DNA of 64,000 nucleotides, from the NCBI RefSeq assembly GCF_907164915.1, contig NC_061869.1, positions 16,841,125-16,905,124 of the forward strand. The letters run 5' to 3'. Source of the stretch: Impatiens glandulifera (lineage: Eukaryota > Streptophyta > Magnoliopsida > Ericales > Balsaminaceae). The notes under the pieces are model-generated. The model made no database searches. It was not told where the DNA came from and worked only from the letters and a program-made list of their open reading frames with translations. The position numbers and the translations under genes are program-made. Positions 1-11,307 of the stretch are shown here, piece after piece (positions within the stretch are counted from its first letter, which is position 1; the number at the start of each line of letters is the position of its first letter).

Positions 1-225
1 TATTAGGGTTTACATGGTTAAGACAGAATTCTAGAGAGATAAAGTGTGAGGCAAAAAATCTGTATTCCTTCTTCTTCTTCATAATGAAATCTGGTGGTGG
101 CTGAAGTGGATGTAGCTCAATTTGAGTGAACCACTATAAATCTGTGTATTCTTGTGTTCTTCTTTCTTGTGTTTTTTATAGATTGTTTTCAAGTAGGTCG
201 GATTTGGGAGATACAAATCCTAACA
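1..225 (+). mobile_element. Copia 3' LTR, right part only
   Basis: This is the right-hand 225 bp of a long terminal repeat that continues beyond the left window edge. It matches 35,524-35,748, the end of a complete 366-bp LTR (35,383-35,748), almost base for base. It ends in ...CCTAACA, the usual CA terminus, directly before LINE sequence. Because the window opens inside the LTR, a Copia body like the one at 32.6-35.3 kb probably lies just to the left. That is an inference. Confidence 0.8.
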
Positions 226-645
226 GAATGGGCTCCTCTTGTATGGTCAACCAAGATCATTCATCGACACTAGTTCATCCTATGGCTTGCCTTCTGGGAA
301 AGACTCAGCACTTGTGATCGTATTAGCAAGTATATGAGCATCCCGGACGTGAGTTGTCCTCTACGCAACGAAAGTGAAGAAACCATTGATCACATGTTTG
401 GGAGCTATAGTATAGCATTGGAAATTTGGGACAGATTTTCTAAAAGCCTGGAGCTGATCAGTTTCCTGAAGGAATTGAAAGAAATCAAAGTAGCAACACT
501 ACTCAAAGTCAAATGAAACAAATTCGCAACAAACGTATTCAAGTGCGACTTTGGAGCAGTAGTTTACTACATTTGGCAGGAACGTAATGCGAGAGTCTAT
601 GGCAGAACTCGCAGAAGTGTTGAAGAATTCGTATTTGAACTTTAA
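226..645 (+). pseudogene. LINE (L1-type) C-terminal fragment, zf-RVT domain
   Basis: The frame starting at 226 reads as the reverse-transcriptase zinc-binding (zf-RVT) tail of plant LINE ORF2. It has FILWLAFWERLSTCDRI, then a C-P-L-R-N segment, ETIDHMF, and ALEIWDRF further on. This domain normally follows the reverse transcriptase. Two in-frame stops break it: TAG at 271-273 and TGA at 514-516. The partner copy at 35,749-36,168 lacks the second stop, so the TGA arose after the duplication. The Copia LTR sits immediately upstream, so the retrotransposon inserted into this LINE and only the piece 3' of the insertion is visible. The coding relic ends at a TAA at 643-645. Non-functional. Confidence 0.75.
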
Positions 646-1412
646 ATTGTTTGGGATCAATGTGTTAAATTGTTTGGGTCCAGGAAAATTTAAATTTAAT
701 GATGAATAATAAATGATTGGAGAAAGATAAAAAAAAAACTAAAACGACTTTAAAAATTTCCCAAAATTACACATTTTCGGTCATAACAATCCTAACGAAT
801 TTAAAACTGGAATTCTTATGAAATAATATCAATTATATAACATTAAAGAATTTGAGCCCAAGAACATTTCAAGTTTAACATAAATAAAACACATTTAACC
901 GGAAATTATTTAAAAATTGGACAAAAGTTGCATGTTCTCGGTCATATATTTAGGGTTTAAATTTGAAATTTATTACACTCATTTGATATTGTATATAAAG
1001 AATTTGAGTCCAGAATCATTTCACTTTTTATATGTAATTAAAATGCACTTGATCTTAAATATTTAAGAAAATTCTCATAATTGACCTTTAAAAAATATGT
1101 CTGGGTGTTCTCGATGATTCTTGATTTTATTGGTTTGATTCTTGTATTTCTTGTTATATATTGTATTTTTAACCTTGGGTTCAAAATAAGTGAGTAAAGA
1201 GCCGGTATTGGCTTTCATTTAGTTAGAAATTAGGATCCCCTATCATCCGATCTTGGAAACTCAAGAACATCAATTTTCTATTGTAGCGACGTTTCTTCAA
1301 GGCCCTCCAAATGCTCTTTCAAGCATTCATGACGTATAGAAGGCGACACTTCTTCTCTTCTTGTGCTCTCAAAATCTTGAACTGATATGATATAAGCTTG
1401 TGAGGAAAACAT
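646..1412. repeat. Interspersed LTR-like repeat, copy 1 (core about 770-1340)
   Basis: No gene is visible. The stretch from the motif TTCGGTCATAACAATCCTAA to the block around GAAATTAGGATCCCC recurs at 36,293-36,863 (unit B) and, more diverged, at 46,206-46,790. Its last part also resembles 30,255-30,400 and 56,990-57,130. The constant end (GGATCCCC, a TCCGA motif, GGAAACCCAAGAACATCA in the related copies) suggests the 3' part of an LTR or leader of one retroelement family. No terminal CA or primer site could be fixed. Confidence 0.5.
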
Positions 1413-1415
1413 TTA

Positions 1416-3586
1416 GGGTGTGTTTGATAACCCTGAAATTGGCATTGGAATTGGAATTGGATGGTCCAATTCCAATTCTTATGTTTGTTAGACACTTTAA
1501 TATTAGGAATTGGAATTGAAATTAGAATTCCAATTGAATTAAATATAGTGTAATTTGAGAGTTCTCAATTTCAATCTTTTTAGGTCGGAATTGTAATTCC
1601 AAATTAACATGTTTTTCAAGTATTTTACACGTTTTCATGTTTTGGCACGTTTAACACGTTTTTGCACGTTTAACGCGTTTTTGGCACGTTTAACACGTTT
1701 TTGACACATTTAACACGTTTTTACGTTATTGACACGTTTAACATGATTTTATGTTTTTAACACGTTTAACACGTTTTTGACACGTTGAACGCGTTTTTGA
1801 CACGTTGAACACATTTTTATCATATTTAACACATTTTTCACATCCTTGACACGTTTAACACGTTTTTGACACATTAAACACGATTTTCACATTTTTAACA
1901 TGTTTAACACGTTTAATACGTTTTTGACACGCTTAGCACGTTTTTCACATTTTGGCACATTTTGCACATTTTGGCACGTTATACACGTTTTTGACACGTT
2001 TAACACGTTTTCACATTTTTTACACATTAAACACGTTTTTAACACATTAAATACGTTTATCATGTTTTTGACATGTTTAAGACGTTTTTGACACGTTTAT
2101 CACGTTTAACACATTTTTGACACGTTTAACACGTTTTTTACGTTTTTCACGTTTTGGCACGTTTAACAAGTTTTTCACATATTTGGGTCGTTTAACACGT
2201 TTTTGACACATTTTCATGTTTTTAACACGTTTAAAATGTTCTTAACACATTAAACACGTTTAACACGTTGTTGACACATTTCACATGTTTTTTACGTTTT
2301 TGACACATTTGACACATTTTTAACACATTTAACACGTTTTTCACATTTTGAAACGTTGAACAAGTTTTTCACTTATTTGGCATGTTTAACATATTTTTGA
2401 TACGTTTAACACATTTTTACGTTTTTGACACGTTTAACACGTTTTTAACACATTAAACACGTTTATCATGGTTTTGGCAGGTTAAACACGTTTTTGACAC
2501 GTTTAACACGTTTTTACGTTTTTGGCACGTTTAACACGTTTTGGTATGTTTAACACATTTCGGCATGTTTAACACGTTTGATAAATTTTGGCACATTTAC
2601 CACATTTTGACATGTTTAATACATTTTGGCCCGTTTAACATACTTGTGACATGTTTAAAATGTGTTAAACATGCCAAAAACGTGTTAAACGTGCCAAAAA
2701 TATGTTAAACTTGTCAAAATGTGTGAAACTTACAAAAAACGTGTTAAACATGTTAAAAAGTGTTAAACATGCCAAAAATATGTAAAACGTGCCAAAAATA
2801 TGTAAAACGTGCCAAAAACATGTTAAATGTGTTAAAAATGTCAAAAACGTGTTAATCTTATCAAAATATATGAAAAACATGTTAAACGTATTAAAAATGT
2901 CAAAAACGTGTTAAATGTGCCAAAAATATTTAAAACGAGTGAAAAACGTGTTAAATATGAAAAACATGCCAAAACGTGAAAAACGTGTTAAACGTGTCAA
3001 AATGAGTTAAACGTGTTAAACATGCCAAAAACGTGTTTAACGTGCAAAAAACGTGAAAAGCATGTTAAATGTGTGAAAAACGTGTTAAACATGTCAAAAA
3101 CGTGCCAAAAACGTGAAAAACGTGTTGAACTTGTCAAAACGTGTGGAAAAACATGTTAAACATACCAAAAACGTGAAAAACATGTTAAACGTGTGAAAAT
3201 GTGTTTTAAGTGTGAAACGTGTTAAATATGTCAAAAACGTGTTTAAACGTGCCAAAAACGTGTTAAACGTGTTAAGCATGTCAAAAACGTGTTAAACATG
3301 TCAAAAATGTGTTAAACATGTCAAAAACGTATTAAACGTGCCAAAAACGTGAAAACATATTTAAGAAGTTAACATTTTGAACCGATATTTTATTTTACAA
3401 ACATAGAAATTGGAATTGAATTACAATTCTATCAATTTCCCAAACATAGGAATTGGAATTAAATTACAATTCTATAATGTTTTCAAACATAAGAATTGAA
3501 TTGTAATTCAATGTCAATTCTCATGGAATTGAAATTAGAATTCCATTGCCAATGCCAATTCTAATTCCCCTTCATCAAGCAAACTC
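1416..3586. mobile_element. Fold-back / MITE-like element FB1 carrying inverted 20-bp arrays
   Basis: The left end GGGTGTGTTTGATAA and the right end, whose complement is GAGTTTGCTTGATGAA, form imperfect terminal inverted repeats. Both are flanked by TTA (1413-1415 and 3587-3589), as in PIF/Harbinger insertions. Inside each end lies about 200 bp rich in GGAATTGGAATTG-type repeats and their complements. The centre is one huge imperfect palindrome: repeats read CACGTTTAACACG on the left and CGTGTTAAACGTG on the right. There is no transposase, so it is non-autonomous. Close relatives are at 36,939-39,120 (same site in unit B) and 7,247-10,487 (opposite orientation). Superfamily assignment rests only on TTA and the end sequence. 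Confidence 0.65.
1620..3365. repeat. Inverted array of a degenerate 20-bp repeat
   Basis: The unit is approximately CACGTTTAACACGTTTTTGA. It is tandemly repeated on the left arm (about 1620-2650), and its reverse complement is repeated on the right arm (about 2650-3365). The turning point lies near 2650-2690, where TGTTTAAAATGTGTTAAACA occurs. Units vary by substitution (CACG to CACA, TTTAAC to TTTAAT, GACA to GGCA). The transcript would fold into a hairpin of several hundred bases. Short open frames across it are repeat artefacts. Confidence 0.85.
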
Positions 3587-3589
3587 TTA

Positions 3590-4499
3590 GGGATTTGAGA
3601 ATTAGATATGGTGCAATTAAAAAGTAGTAGCTACTACTTTGTTAACATATAGAAAGAAATATAGTCCTTATACTATTTTAATAATGAAAATTTATCCTGG
3701 ATTTACTAATTAATTTATGTTGAGAGAACTATTTTTACCAATAGAATTTGAGTATGTACTTGAAGTAAATTCTCTCTGAAATGTAGACGATCATGAATCT
3801 GTGAGAAAGTCTTATTACGATAAACATTTTTACATTTTAACAGCGGAAAATGTTCGTTTCTGTGGTTGTCGTTGAAAAAATGTAAAGTTAAAATTAAACT
3901 GATGGACTTATGAATAAAATATTGTTCCAACATGAAGAATATAAAAACGATTCAAGACTATAAAATTGAATTATACAAACTCACTCACACACAGAATTTC
4001 AATATAAATTTGAATCAAATTTTCAAACTAGAGTTTAGGGATATAATTTTTTAATTAGGATGAATAAATTATTTAAAGACAAGACAAAACTAAACAGAGA
4101 GACAGACATGCAAGGTACAAACAAAGCCTTATAAATCCACCCTCTGAAATCGGTGGTCGTCGGGTTAGCTAGCTGGTTCCGGGCTTAGGGCCAAGGATAT
4201 TGGTACTCTGATCGGTCGGGAAGTCAATCCCCTATTAATCGAAGAATCATGATCATCATCATTGAACTAGGAAAAAATAAGTATGACCAACTAACAAAAT
4301 AACACAAGAGGACCAACAAATTAGAAAACAAAACTGTAATGAATATTAAGATCATAAGTTTTCGACTACAGAGTTCTTGCTTCGAACGAACCAGTGATAT
4401 GTGTGACCAACAATGAAAACAAAACAAAACTATAAAGAATATTAAGACAAGTTTTCGACTATTTATAGAGTTCTTGCGTCTGGGTGCATGGTTTCAGAT
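3590..4499. other. RING gene 3' flank, no other gene
   Basis: This stretch is AT-rich, between the fold-back element and the RING stop codon (minus strand). It would include the 3' untranslated region and terminator of the RING gene. It is nearly identical to 39,124-40,033. Small open frames in it show no recognisable protein and are not annotated. Confidence 0.5.
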
Positions 4500-5366
4500 T
4501 CAGTCGCGTTTAACTCTACCTGTGGTAACATAACCCTTGTATTTACTTATATATCTGCGTTCTCGATTTATCAAGTTAGATGAATAACCGTATGCATAAG
4601 CATCGTCAAGATAGTAGTCGTCAAAATAATAATCTTCATCTTCATCTTCATCTTCTTCTTCATGGTCGGCGTCCTCCTCGTAAGTGCTGGAATTGAAGTA
4701 ATATCGATTGTCTTCTGTCTGATTTTCTTGCACCATTTTTAGAGGCTTTATCCACAAAGCTCTAAGAAGAAGACAAAGCCTTTCCTCAAACATTTCTTCT
4801 TTAAAACTATACAAAAAAAAAAAATCATTTAGATATATTAATTTACAGCAATGCTCACATGTACGTACATGTGAATGAATAATGGTTTTGGATCATACTC
4901 GTACCTTCCATCAACAGAACGGTAGACATTAAGAAAACTAAATTGAATTTTACACATAGGACAGGTAGGAGTATCCTTATAAGAAGCCCAACGAAGTATA
5001 CAGGTGACGCTGAAAAGCACACACACGAATTATATATATTAATTTGCAAGAAAAATAAAAGACTAACTCACCAAAAACAGTGACCGCAATCTTTAATAAT
5101 TGCCATATTTCGAGGTTTTATATTGCCATAGCATATCGGGCATAACTTCTTCTGCGGAATCAATGGAGACCGATTAACATAATAATAATCAAAAAAGAAA
5201 GAAAAATAAAAAATAAAGAAACAAGAAATGAATGACATTCATTGTTTAATCCCAAGATCTAAAGAAGTTGATTTCTGTTTCCACAAAACCTTTGATTGAT
5301 CAGAAACAAACAAAAAACACTCGAATCTCATTTTTTAAAAGTACTAATTACCTTATCATCGGCCAT
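4500..5366 (-). CDS. RING-HC finger protein, probable E3 ubiquitin ligase (copy A, 4 exons)
   Basis: The predicted spliced gene encodes 168 aa. Exons, 5' to 3' on the minus strand, are 5366-5352, 5151-5072, 5009-4905 and 4806-4500. All introns are GT...AG and phases join cleanly: exon 2 ends within the TGC for Cys32, exon 3 within the AGT for Ser67. The protein starts MADDKKKLCPICYG. The C3HC4 ligands are C9, C12, C27, H29, C32, C35, C48 and C51, with the typical CVTCILRW and TCPMC segments. This fold binds two zinc ions and recruits an E2, so the likely role is ubiquitin transfer. After the RING comes FEERLCLLLRALW, then an acidic Asp/Glu-Tyr stretch (about residues 90-120) and a basic C-terminus. 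The partner is unknown. An almost identical copy lies at 40,034-40,914. All eight ligands are present and no stop is seen. The 15-nt first exon is the least certain part. Confidence 0.8.
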
Positions 5367-5785
5367 TAGAGAATCCTTGATTTTTTGACAAGGATATATG
5401 AGTGTGTGTGTGCGCGCAGCAATTAAATCTCAAGAAATTTAGCAGCATGGTATGGGCCATACATAGGAGTACCTCCTGTCTTTCTGTCTGTCTGTCTGAA
5501 ACTGATATGAAGAGAGAAAGAAAGAAGATGAAGTTGAAGATGACGAAGAAGAAGAAGATTAAATAAAGAAGATCAACAAACAAGAAGATTACGTGGCACA
5601 ATTAAATTATTATTGGGCCCTATTTTTTTAATTAATCAAGATGATAATTTATTGACAAGTTGACATTTATCATAAATAAAAAGAAAATGTAATTTTTAAA
5701 ACTTTCCATTGCTAGAACTCATTTTATATATCTACATATTATAAAATTTTATAATTATTTTTTAACCATGAACTGTGTTTATGTA

Positions 5786-5816
<31 letters not shown>

Positions 5817-6008
5817 ACATGATATAACTAATTAACATCAAATAAGTACAGACAACATTACATTTATTTATTGTTTACTAATAAGGATTCATTTTTAAGA
5901 GAATTCAAAAATAAATACAATTATGTATGCATTGAGAGAAAAATAATTAACTTAAATTTTTTTATAAAGTTATATGAACAGAATAAATAAAAACTATTAC
6001 AAAATATC
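5367..6008. other. RING gene upstream region up to the duplication edge
   Basis: Contains the presumed 5' UTR and promoter of the minus-strand RING gene. It includes a purine-rich run at about 5515-5560, a GTCT microsatellite near 5480-5498 and a tandem TAAA repeat at about 5785-5815. Compared with unit B there are small indels: one in 5427-5450, a shorter GTCT repeat and a shorter TAAA repeat. Homology with unit B stops sharply at 6008/41,520. No confident TATA box. Confidence 0.5.
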
Positions 6009-6430
6009 TTGATCCTTGATCTTGACATTCTTGAAAATTATCTTGCCTTGTTTTTTATTTCACATTATCCCTACAAAATAGATTTTTTAATTGAAATAAA
6101 ATCAAACTAACACCTAATTATGCTAACAAAACTAAGTCTCTAATTTGTTATTGAACTAACTAACTTTCTTAAATAAAATCTAACTAATTCTCTAATTTAA
6201 CAAATGACAAAAGATAAGTCTTATATCTCTTTACACTATCTTAATTTTCTAATTAACTTAATCTAATCTAACAAAGCTAATTAAAAATTAACATAATATA
6301 TTTAACATTTTCCATATATATATATATATATTTATTTTATTATATAAGGTGAATTAATTAATTAAAAATCATAATTATTCTAAATAAAATAAAATAAAAA
6401 GAGAGAATGTTGAACATTATAATAGTATTT
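6009..6430. repeat. AT-rich dispersed block, copy 1, left part
   Basis: From the CTTGATCCTTG motif onward this matches 26,922-27,315 and 54,236-54,640. In inverted orientation it also matches about 43,690-43,960. It is the extra third copy of the block that begins the 12.9-kb stretch missing from unit B. No coding potential is visible. Confidence 0.65.
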
Positions 6431-6467
6431 TATTATTACTCGTGCAAATGCACGGAATACATGCTAA
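6431..6467 (+). mobile_element. Candidate Helitron 3' terminus
   Basis: The sequence has a perfect 6-bp stem (CGTGCA / TGCACG, 6441-6454, 2-nt loop) followed 9 nt later by CTAA and then T. This fits the Helitron 3' rule of a hairpin, then CTRR, inserted before T. A related end is at 28,207-28,240. The matching 5' end was not found, so element length is unknown. Confidence 0.4.
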
Positions 6468-7006
6468 TAATAATTAATATTATCATTAGTAGTGTTTGAT
6501 TTGATTAGAAGAAACATTATAATTTCATTTTATTTGCACAATAAATAAATATTATATTTAATTTATGTCAATATATTTTCGTGATTAAATTATATATGAA
6601 AAAATTATTATCTTATATTAAAATTAATTAAACGAGAATTATTAAAATTATAAAATATGTTAAACAAATATGAAGTCAAAACTATATTTATTTTTTATAA
6701 ATACTTTTATATCTATTAATTTTGATCATTAATTTCTAACCAATATAATTTAATTTATAAATATTTTAAATTAAGTTATATTTTTAATTTTTTTTTGTTT
6801 TAGAAAAAACAATTTGATAAAACGACCCAAATTAGTTAGTGCCAAATAAAAATGGTCTTAATATTAAAAAAGAAAAGAAAAAATCAAAATCCGTCGAATC
6901 GCTATACGAGAGAATTGAACCTACTCTGATATGACTAGAAGAACCCTGCTTAGCTCTCATTGTTTCTCTTCTCCAAACCCTAACCAGAGCATCCTTACAA
7001 CTTCCT
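6468..7006. other. AT-rich sequence and 5' flank of the ATG18-like fragment
   Basis: Mostly A/T runs to about 6,880. The last about 120 bp (from CCGTCGAATCG) are less AT-rich and contain CTTCTCCAAACCCTAACC just before the ATG at 7007, resembling a plant 5' UTR. No gene other than the downstream fragment. Confidence 0.4.
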
Positions 7007-7242
7007 ATGTCGCATGCCCCAGATAAAGATGTGGACGGCGCACAGCAGCCGGTCTCCGACGCCGACGCCGAATCTCAACGACAGTTGGTTTCATCAGAAT
7101 TTTCCAACGAGGCGTCTACAATTTCGTCTTTTACCTCTGAAGCTTCAATACCTGGCCCTATCTCAAACTCGACTACTCTCTCACCTCCGTTGAATATCTA
7201 TAATATCACCTTCAATCAGGACTCCGGTTGCTTCGCCGCAGG
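7007..7242 (+). pseudogene. N-terminal exon fragment of an ATG18/WIPI-like protein
   Basis: The open frame begins MSHAPDKDVDGAQQ, has a Ser/Thr/Pro-rich leader of about 60 residues, and ends with NITFNQDSGCFAAG. In plant ATG18a-type proteins the first beta-propeller blade starts with a very similar FNQD-GCFA-G segment. These proteins bind PI3P and act in autophagosome formation. The similarity stops at 7242, where fold-back element FB2 begins (TTA at 7244-7246). The rest of the propeller is not found beyond that element, so this is a truncated gene or captured first exon. Neither copy of the AT-rich block at 27-28 kb or 54-55 kb contains it. Family assignment rests on one short but distinctive motif plus the leader composition. 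Confidence 0.6.
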
Positions 7243-7246
7243 TTTA

Positions 7247-10200
7247 CATTGAATTGGAATTGGCATTGGAATTCTAATTCCATTTTCATGAGAATTGACA
7301 TTGAATTATAATTCAATTCCTATGTTTGGAAAAATTATAGAATTGTAATTCAATTCTAATTCTTATGTTTGAGAAAATGATAGAATTGTAATTCAATTCT
7401 AATTCCTATGTTTGTAAAATAAAATATTGGTTCAAAATATTAAAATTTTAAATATGTTTTCACGTTTTTGGCACGGTTAATACGTTTTTGAGATGTTTAA
7501 CACGTTTTTGACATTCTTAACACATTTTTACACGTTTTTGGCACGTTCAAACACGTTTTTGACATGTTTAACACATTTTCACATTTAAAACACATTTTTC
7601 ACACGTTTAACATGTTTTCCACGTTTTTGACATTTTTAATACGTTTAACATGTTTTTCACACGTTTTAACAAGTTTAACACGTTTTTTCACACGATAAAC
7701 ATGTTTTTCACATCTTCACACGTTTTTCACACGTTTTCACATGTTTTAACACATTTTTCAAGATTTTCACACGTTTTCCACACGTTGTAACATGTTTTCA
7801 CACGTTTTTCACACGTTTAACACGTTTTTCACGTTTTCCACGTTTCCCACAGATTTTCACACGTTTTAAGAAGTTTAACACGTTTTCATGTTTTTCACAC
7901 GTTTTCACATTTTTCACGTCTTCACACATTTTAACAAGTTTAACACGTTTTTCACGTTTTTGGCACGTTTTTAACATGTTTAATACGTTTTCACACGTTT
8001 AACATTTTTTTAACGTTTTTCACACGTTTAACACGTTTTTCGCATGTCTAATACGTTTTACACATTTTTGACACGTTTAACATGTTTTGGCACATTTAAC
8101 ACGTTTTCACACGTTTAACACGTTTTTCACACGTTTAACATGTTTTTCACGTTTTGGCACGTTAAACACATTTTTGGCATGTTTAACACGTTTTTCTCAT
8201 TTTTGACACGTTTAACATGTTTTCACGTTTTGGCAAGTTTAACACGTTTTTACACGTTTTTCACGTTTTTCACATGTTTTAACATGTTTTTCACGTTTTC
8301 ACACGTTTTCACATGTTTTCACGTTTTTCACACATTTGTCACGTTTTTAACACGTTTTTCATGTTTTTGGTACATTTAACACGTTTTTGACATTTTTAAT
8401 ACGTTTAACATGTTTTTCACACGTTTTGATAGGTTTTAAAACATGTTTAACATGTCAAAAATGAAAAAACGTGTTAAACGTATCAAAAATGTGTTAAACG
8501 TTCCAAATAAGTGACATTTGTTATACGTGCCAAAACGTGAAAAACGTGTTAAATGTGTTAAAAACGTTTTAAATGTGTTAAAAATGAGTCAAACGTTTCA
8601 AACACTTAAAAAAAACATGTGAAACGTGTCAACAACGTGTTAAACGTGTTTAATATGTTAAAAATATTTTAAACGTGTTAAAACATAAAAACGTGTCAAA
8701 AACGTGTTAAACGTTCCAAACATGTGAAAAACTTGTTAAACGTGCCAAACGTGAAAAATGTGTTAAACAAGAAGTAAATGTGTCAAAAACGTAAAAAAAT
8801 GTGTTTAAGGTGTCAAAAACGTGAAAACGTGTTAAACGTGTCAAAAACGTAAAGAAACGTGTTTAATGGTCAAAAATGTGAAAACGTGTTAAACGTGTCA
8901 AAATGAGGTAAATGTGTCAATATCGTAAAAAAATGTGTTAAATGTGTCAAAAACGTAAACAAATGTGTTAAAAATGTCAAAAACGTAAAAACGTGATAAA
9001 CGTGTAAAAAAATTGAAAAACTTGTTAAATGTGCCAAAACGTGCAAAATATGCCAAAATGTAAAAAACGTGTTAAACGTGTTAAAAACGTGTTAAAAACG
9101 TGAAAATCATGTTAAACGTGTCAAAAACGTGTTAAATGTGTCAAAAACGTATTAAATGCGTCAAGGACGTGAAAAACCTGTTAAATATGTCAAATTGTGT
9201 TAAACGTGTCAAAAATGTGTTAAACGTGCCAAAAACGTGTCAAAAACATGTTTTAAAAACGTGAAAATCATGTTAAACGTGTTAAACGTGTCAAGGACGT
9301 GTTAAACGTGTCAAGGACGTGAAAAATGTGTTATACGTATCAAAAAGGTGTTAAACGTGTCAAGGACGTGAAAAACGTGTTTGGTTTGTCAAAACATGTT
9401 AAACGTGTCAAAAACGTGTTAAACGTGCCAAAAGCGTGTTAAATGTGTCAAAAACGTGTTAAATTTGTTAAGGAAGTGTTAAACGTGTCAAGGACATGAA
9501 AAATGTGTTAAATATGTCAAAAACGTGTTAAACGTGTCAAGGACGTGAAAAATCTGTTAAATGTGTTAAAACATGTTAAACGTGTCAAAACGTGTTAAAC
9601 GTGCCAAAAACGTGTTAAACGTGTCAAAAACGTGTTAAACGTGTTAAAAACGTGAAATAATGTTAAACGTGTTAAATGTGTCAAGGACGTGTTAAATGTG
9701 TCAATGACGTGAAAAACGTGTTAAACGTTTCAAGGACGTGAAAAACGTGTTAAATGTTTCAAAAATGTGTTAAAAACGTGAAAATCATGTTAAACGTGTC
9801 AAAAACGTGTTAAACATTTCAAGGACGTGAAAAACGTGTTAAATGTGTGTCAAAATGTGTTAAACGTGTTAAACGTGCCAAAAACGTGTTAAACGTGTCA
9901 AAAACGTGTTAAAAGTGTTAAAAACGTGAAAATCATGTTGAACGTGTTAAACGTGTCAAGGACGTGTTAAACGTGTCAAGGACGTGAGAAACATGTTAAA
10001 TGTGTCAAAAACGTCTTAAACGTGTTAAGGACGTGAAAAACATGTTAAATGTGTCAAATCGTGTTAAACGTGTCAAAAACGTGCTAAACGTGCCAAAAAC
10101 GTGTTAAACATGTTAAAAACGTGAAAATCATGTTAAACGTGTCAAAAACGTGTTAAACGTGTCAATGACGTAAAATAACGTGTTAAATGTGTTAAACGTG

Positions 10201-10487
10201 CCAAAATATGAAAATATGTTAAACGTGTAAAAAACGTGTTAAACGTATTTAATATGTGAAGACATGTTATAATGTAAAAAAACATTAAAAACATATTAAT
10301 TTGGAATTACAATTCCGATCTAAAAATATAGGAATTAAGAACTATCAAATTACACTATATTGAATTCCATTAGAATTCTAATTTCAATTCCAATTCTTAA
10401 TATTAAAGTGTCTAACAAACATAAGAATTGGAATTGGACCCTCCAATTCCAATTCCAATGTCTATTCCAAAATTATCAAACACACCC
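7247..10487. mobile_element. Fold-back element FB2, inverted relative to FB1
   Basis: The right end reads TTATCAAACACACCC followed by TTA (10,488-10,490), the mirror image of the FB1 left end. The left side starts after TTA (7244-7246) with ATTGAATTGGAATTGGCATT, so the outermost inverted repeat is missing or diverged there. Subterminal GGAATTGGAATT sequences and the central inverted 20-bp arrays are the same as in FB1, but this copy is about 1 kb longer, mainly in the right arm. No transposase. It sits against the ATG18-like fragment on the left and AT-rich block sequence on the right. Confidence 0.65.
7445..10270. repeat. Inverted 20-bp repeat array inside FB2
   Basis: The left arm (about 7445-8440) repeats CACGTTTAACACGTTTTT-like units, many with CACACG variants. 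The right arm (about 8440-10,270) repeats the complement, with CGTGTTAAACGTGTCAAAAA units. The right arm is nearly twice as long and more regular. A higher-order pattern of CAAGGACGTG and AAAATCATGTTAAACGTG variants recurs between about 9,100 and 10,180, which points to recent amplification of a multi-unit segment there. Confidence 0.85.
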
Positions 10488-10490
10488 TTA

Positions 10491-11276
10491 TTTATTCTCG
10501 ACAAATAAATACCCAATTTTATTTGTCATCTATACTAAACATTAAGTAAAATTATATTAATATTTTAATGAATTAAAATGAATAATTTCACTATTAAAGT
10601 AATATTAAATAATAAAAATTAATAGAAAAATATATATAAAATGAAATATTTTTAAATAAAAAGTAAAATATTTGAACGTAAAATAAAAACAACAACATAT
10701 TGAAAAGAAAAAATAATAATAGTCCAAACCAATTAAATTATTTGCTTTTTATTAGTTAGTTATTTTTAAGAGATTATTATGTATTTAATTTATTTTATTA
10801 TTATTATTATTATTATTATAAATTGATAAATTATCATAAATTTAATAAGTCATATTAGTTTAATTTTTTTTATATTTTTAATTGAAAATATTTTAAATTA
10901 TAAATCTAAATTCTTTCCATTTTTTTCTCCTAATATGTTATAAATTGATTTATGTAAATTAAAATAGAATATTTTTTTATAAAAAATATATATTAAAATG
11001 AAAGTGGTTTTTCCTTTAATATAGAGTTTCATGGAACGATTTTCTTTGATCAAGCTTAATAGTTAAGTTTAATAAATAAGAGTTGGAGTTCTAAATTAAT
11101 TAAAAGTTGGAGCAATATATTTAATCATCTTAATTATTCATCTTTTTCTCGAAAACACATCAAAGTCCGAGGTACCAGAGAACTCAAACTCAATTATATT
11201 TTCAGTATATTTGATAAAAGATGTTTGTTTCATGAAGCACGATCTTGTTGAAACATGGACATCTAAACAAAAATTT

Positions 11277-11307
<31 letters not shown>

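Noticed and set aside
1900..3279. Several 60-80-codon open frames rich in Phe, Thr and Leu
   Set aside because: They run through the 20-bp repeat array and its complement; the peptides only mirror the repeat. The same applies at 8,140-8,379 and 38,304-38,522.
3715..3933. 72-codon minus frame identical in both units (also 39,249-39,467)
   Set aside because: No domain or start context; it lies in the 3' flank of the RING gene and is conserved only because the whole region is duplicated.
7445..10270. Regular short repeats as a CRISPR-like array
   Set aside because: Units are degenerate, contiguous and without unique spacers, in a plant nuclear context. This is satellite-type tandem repetition.
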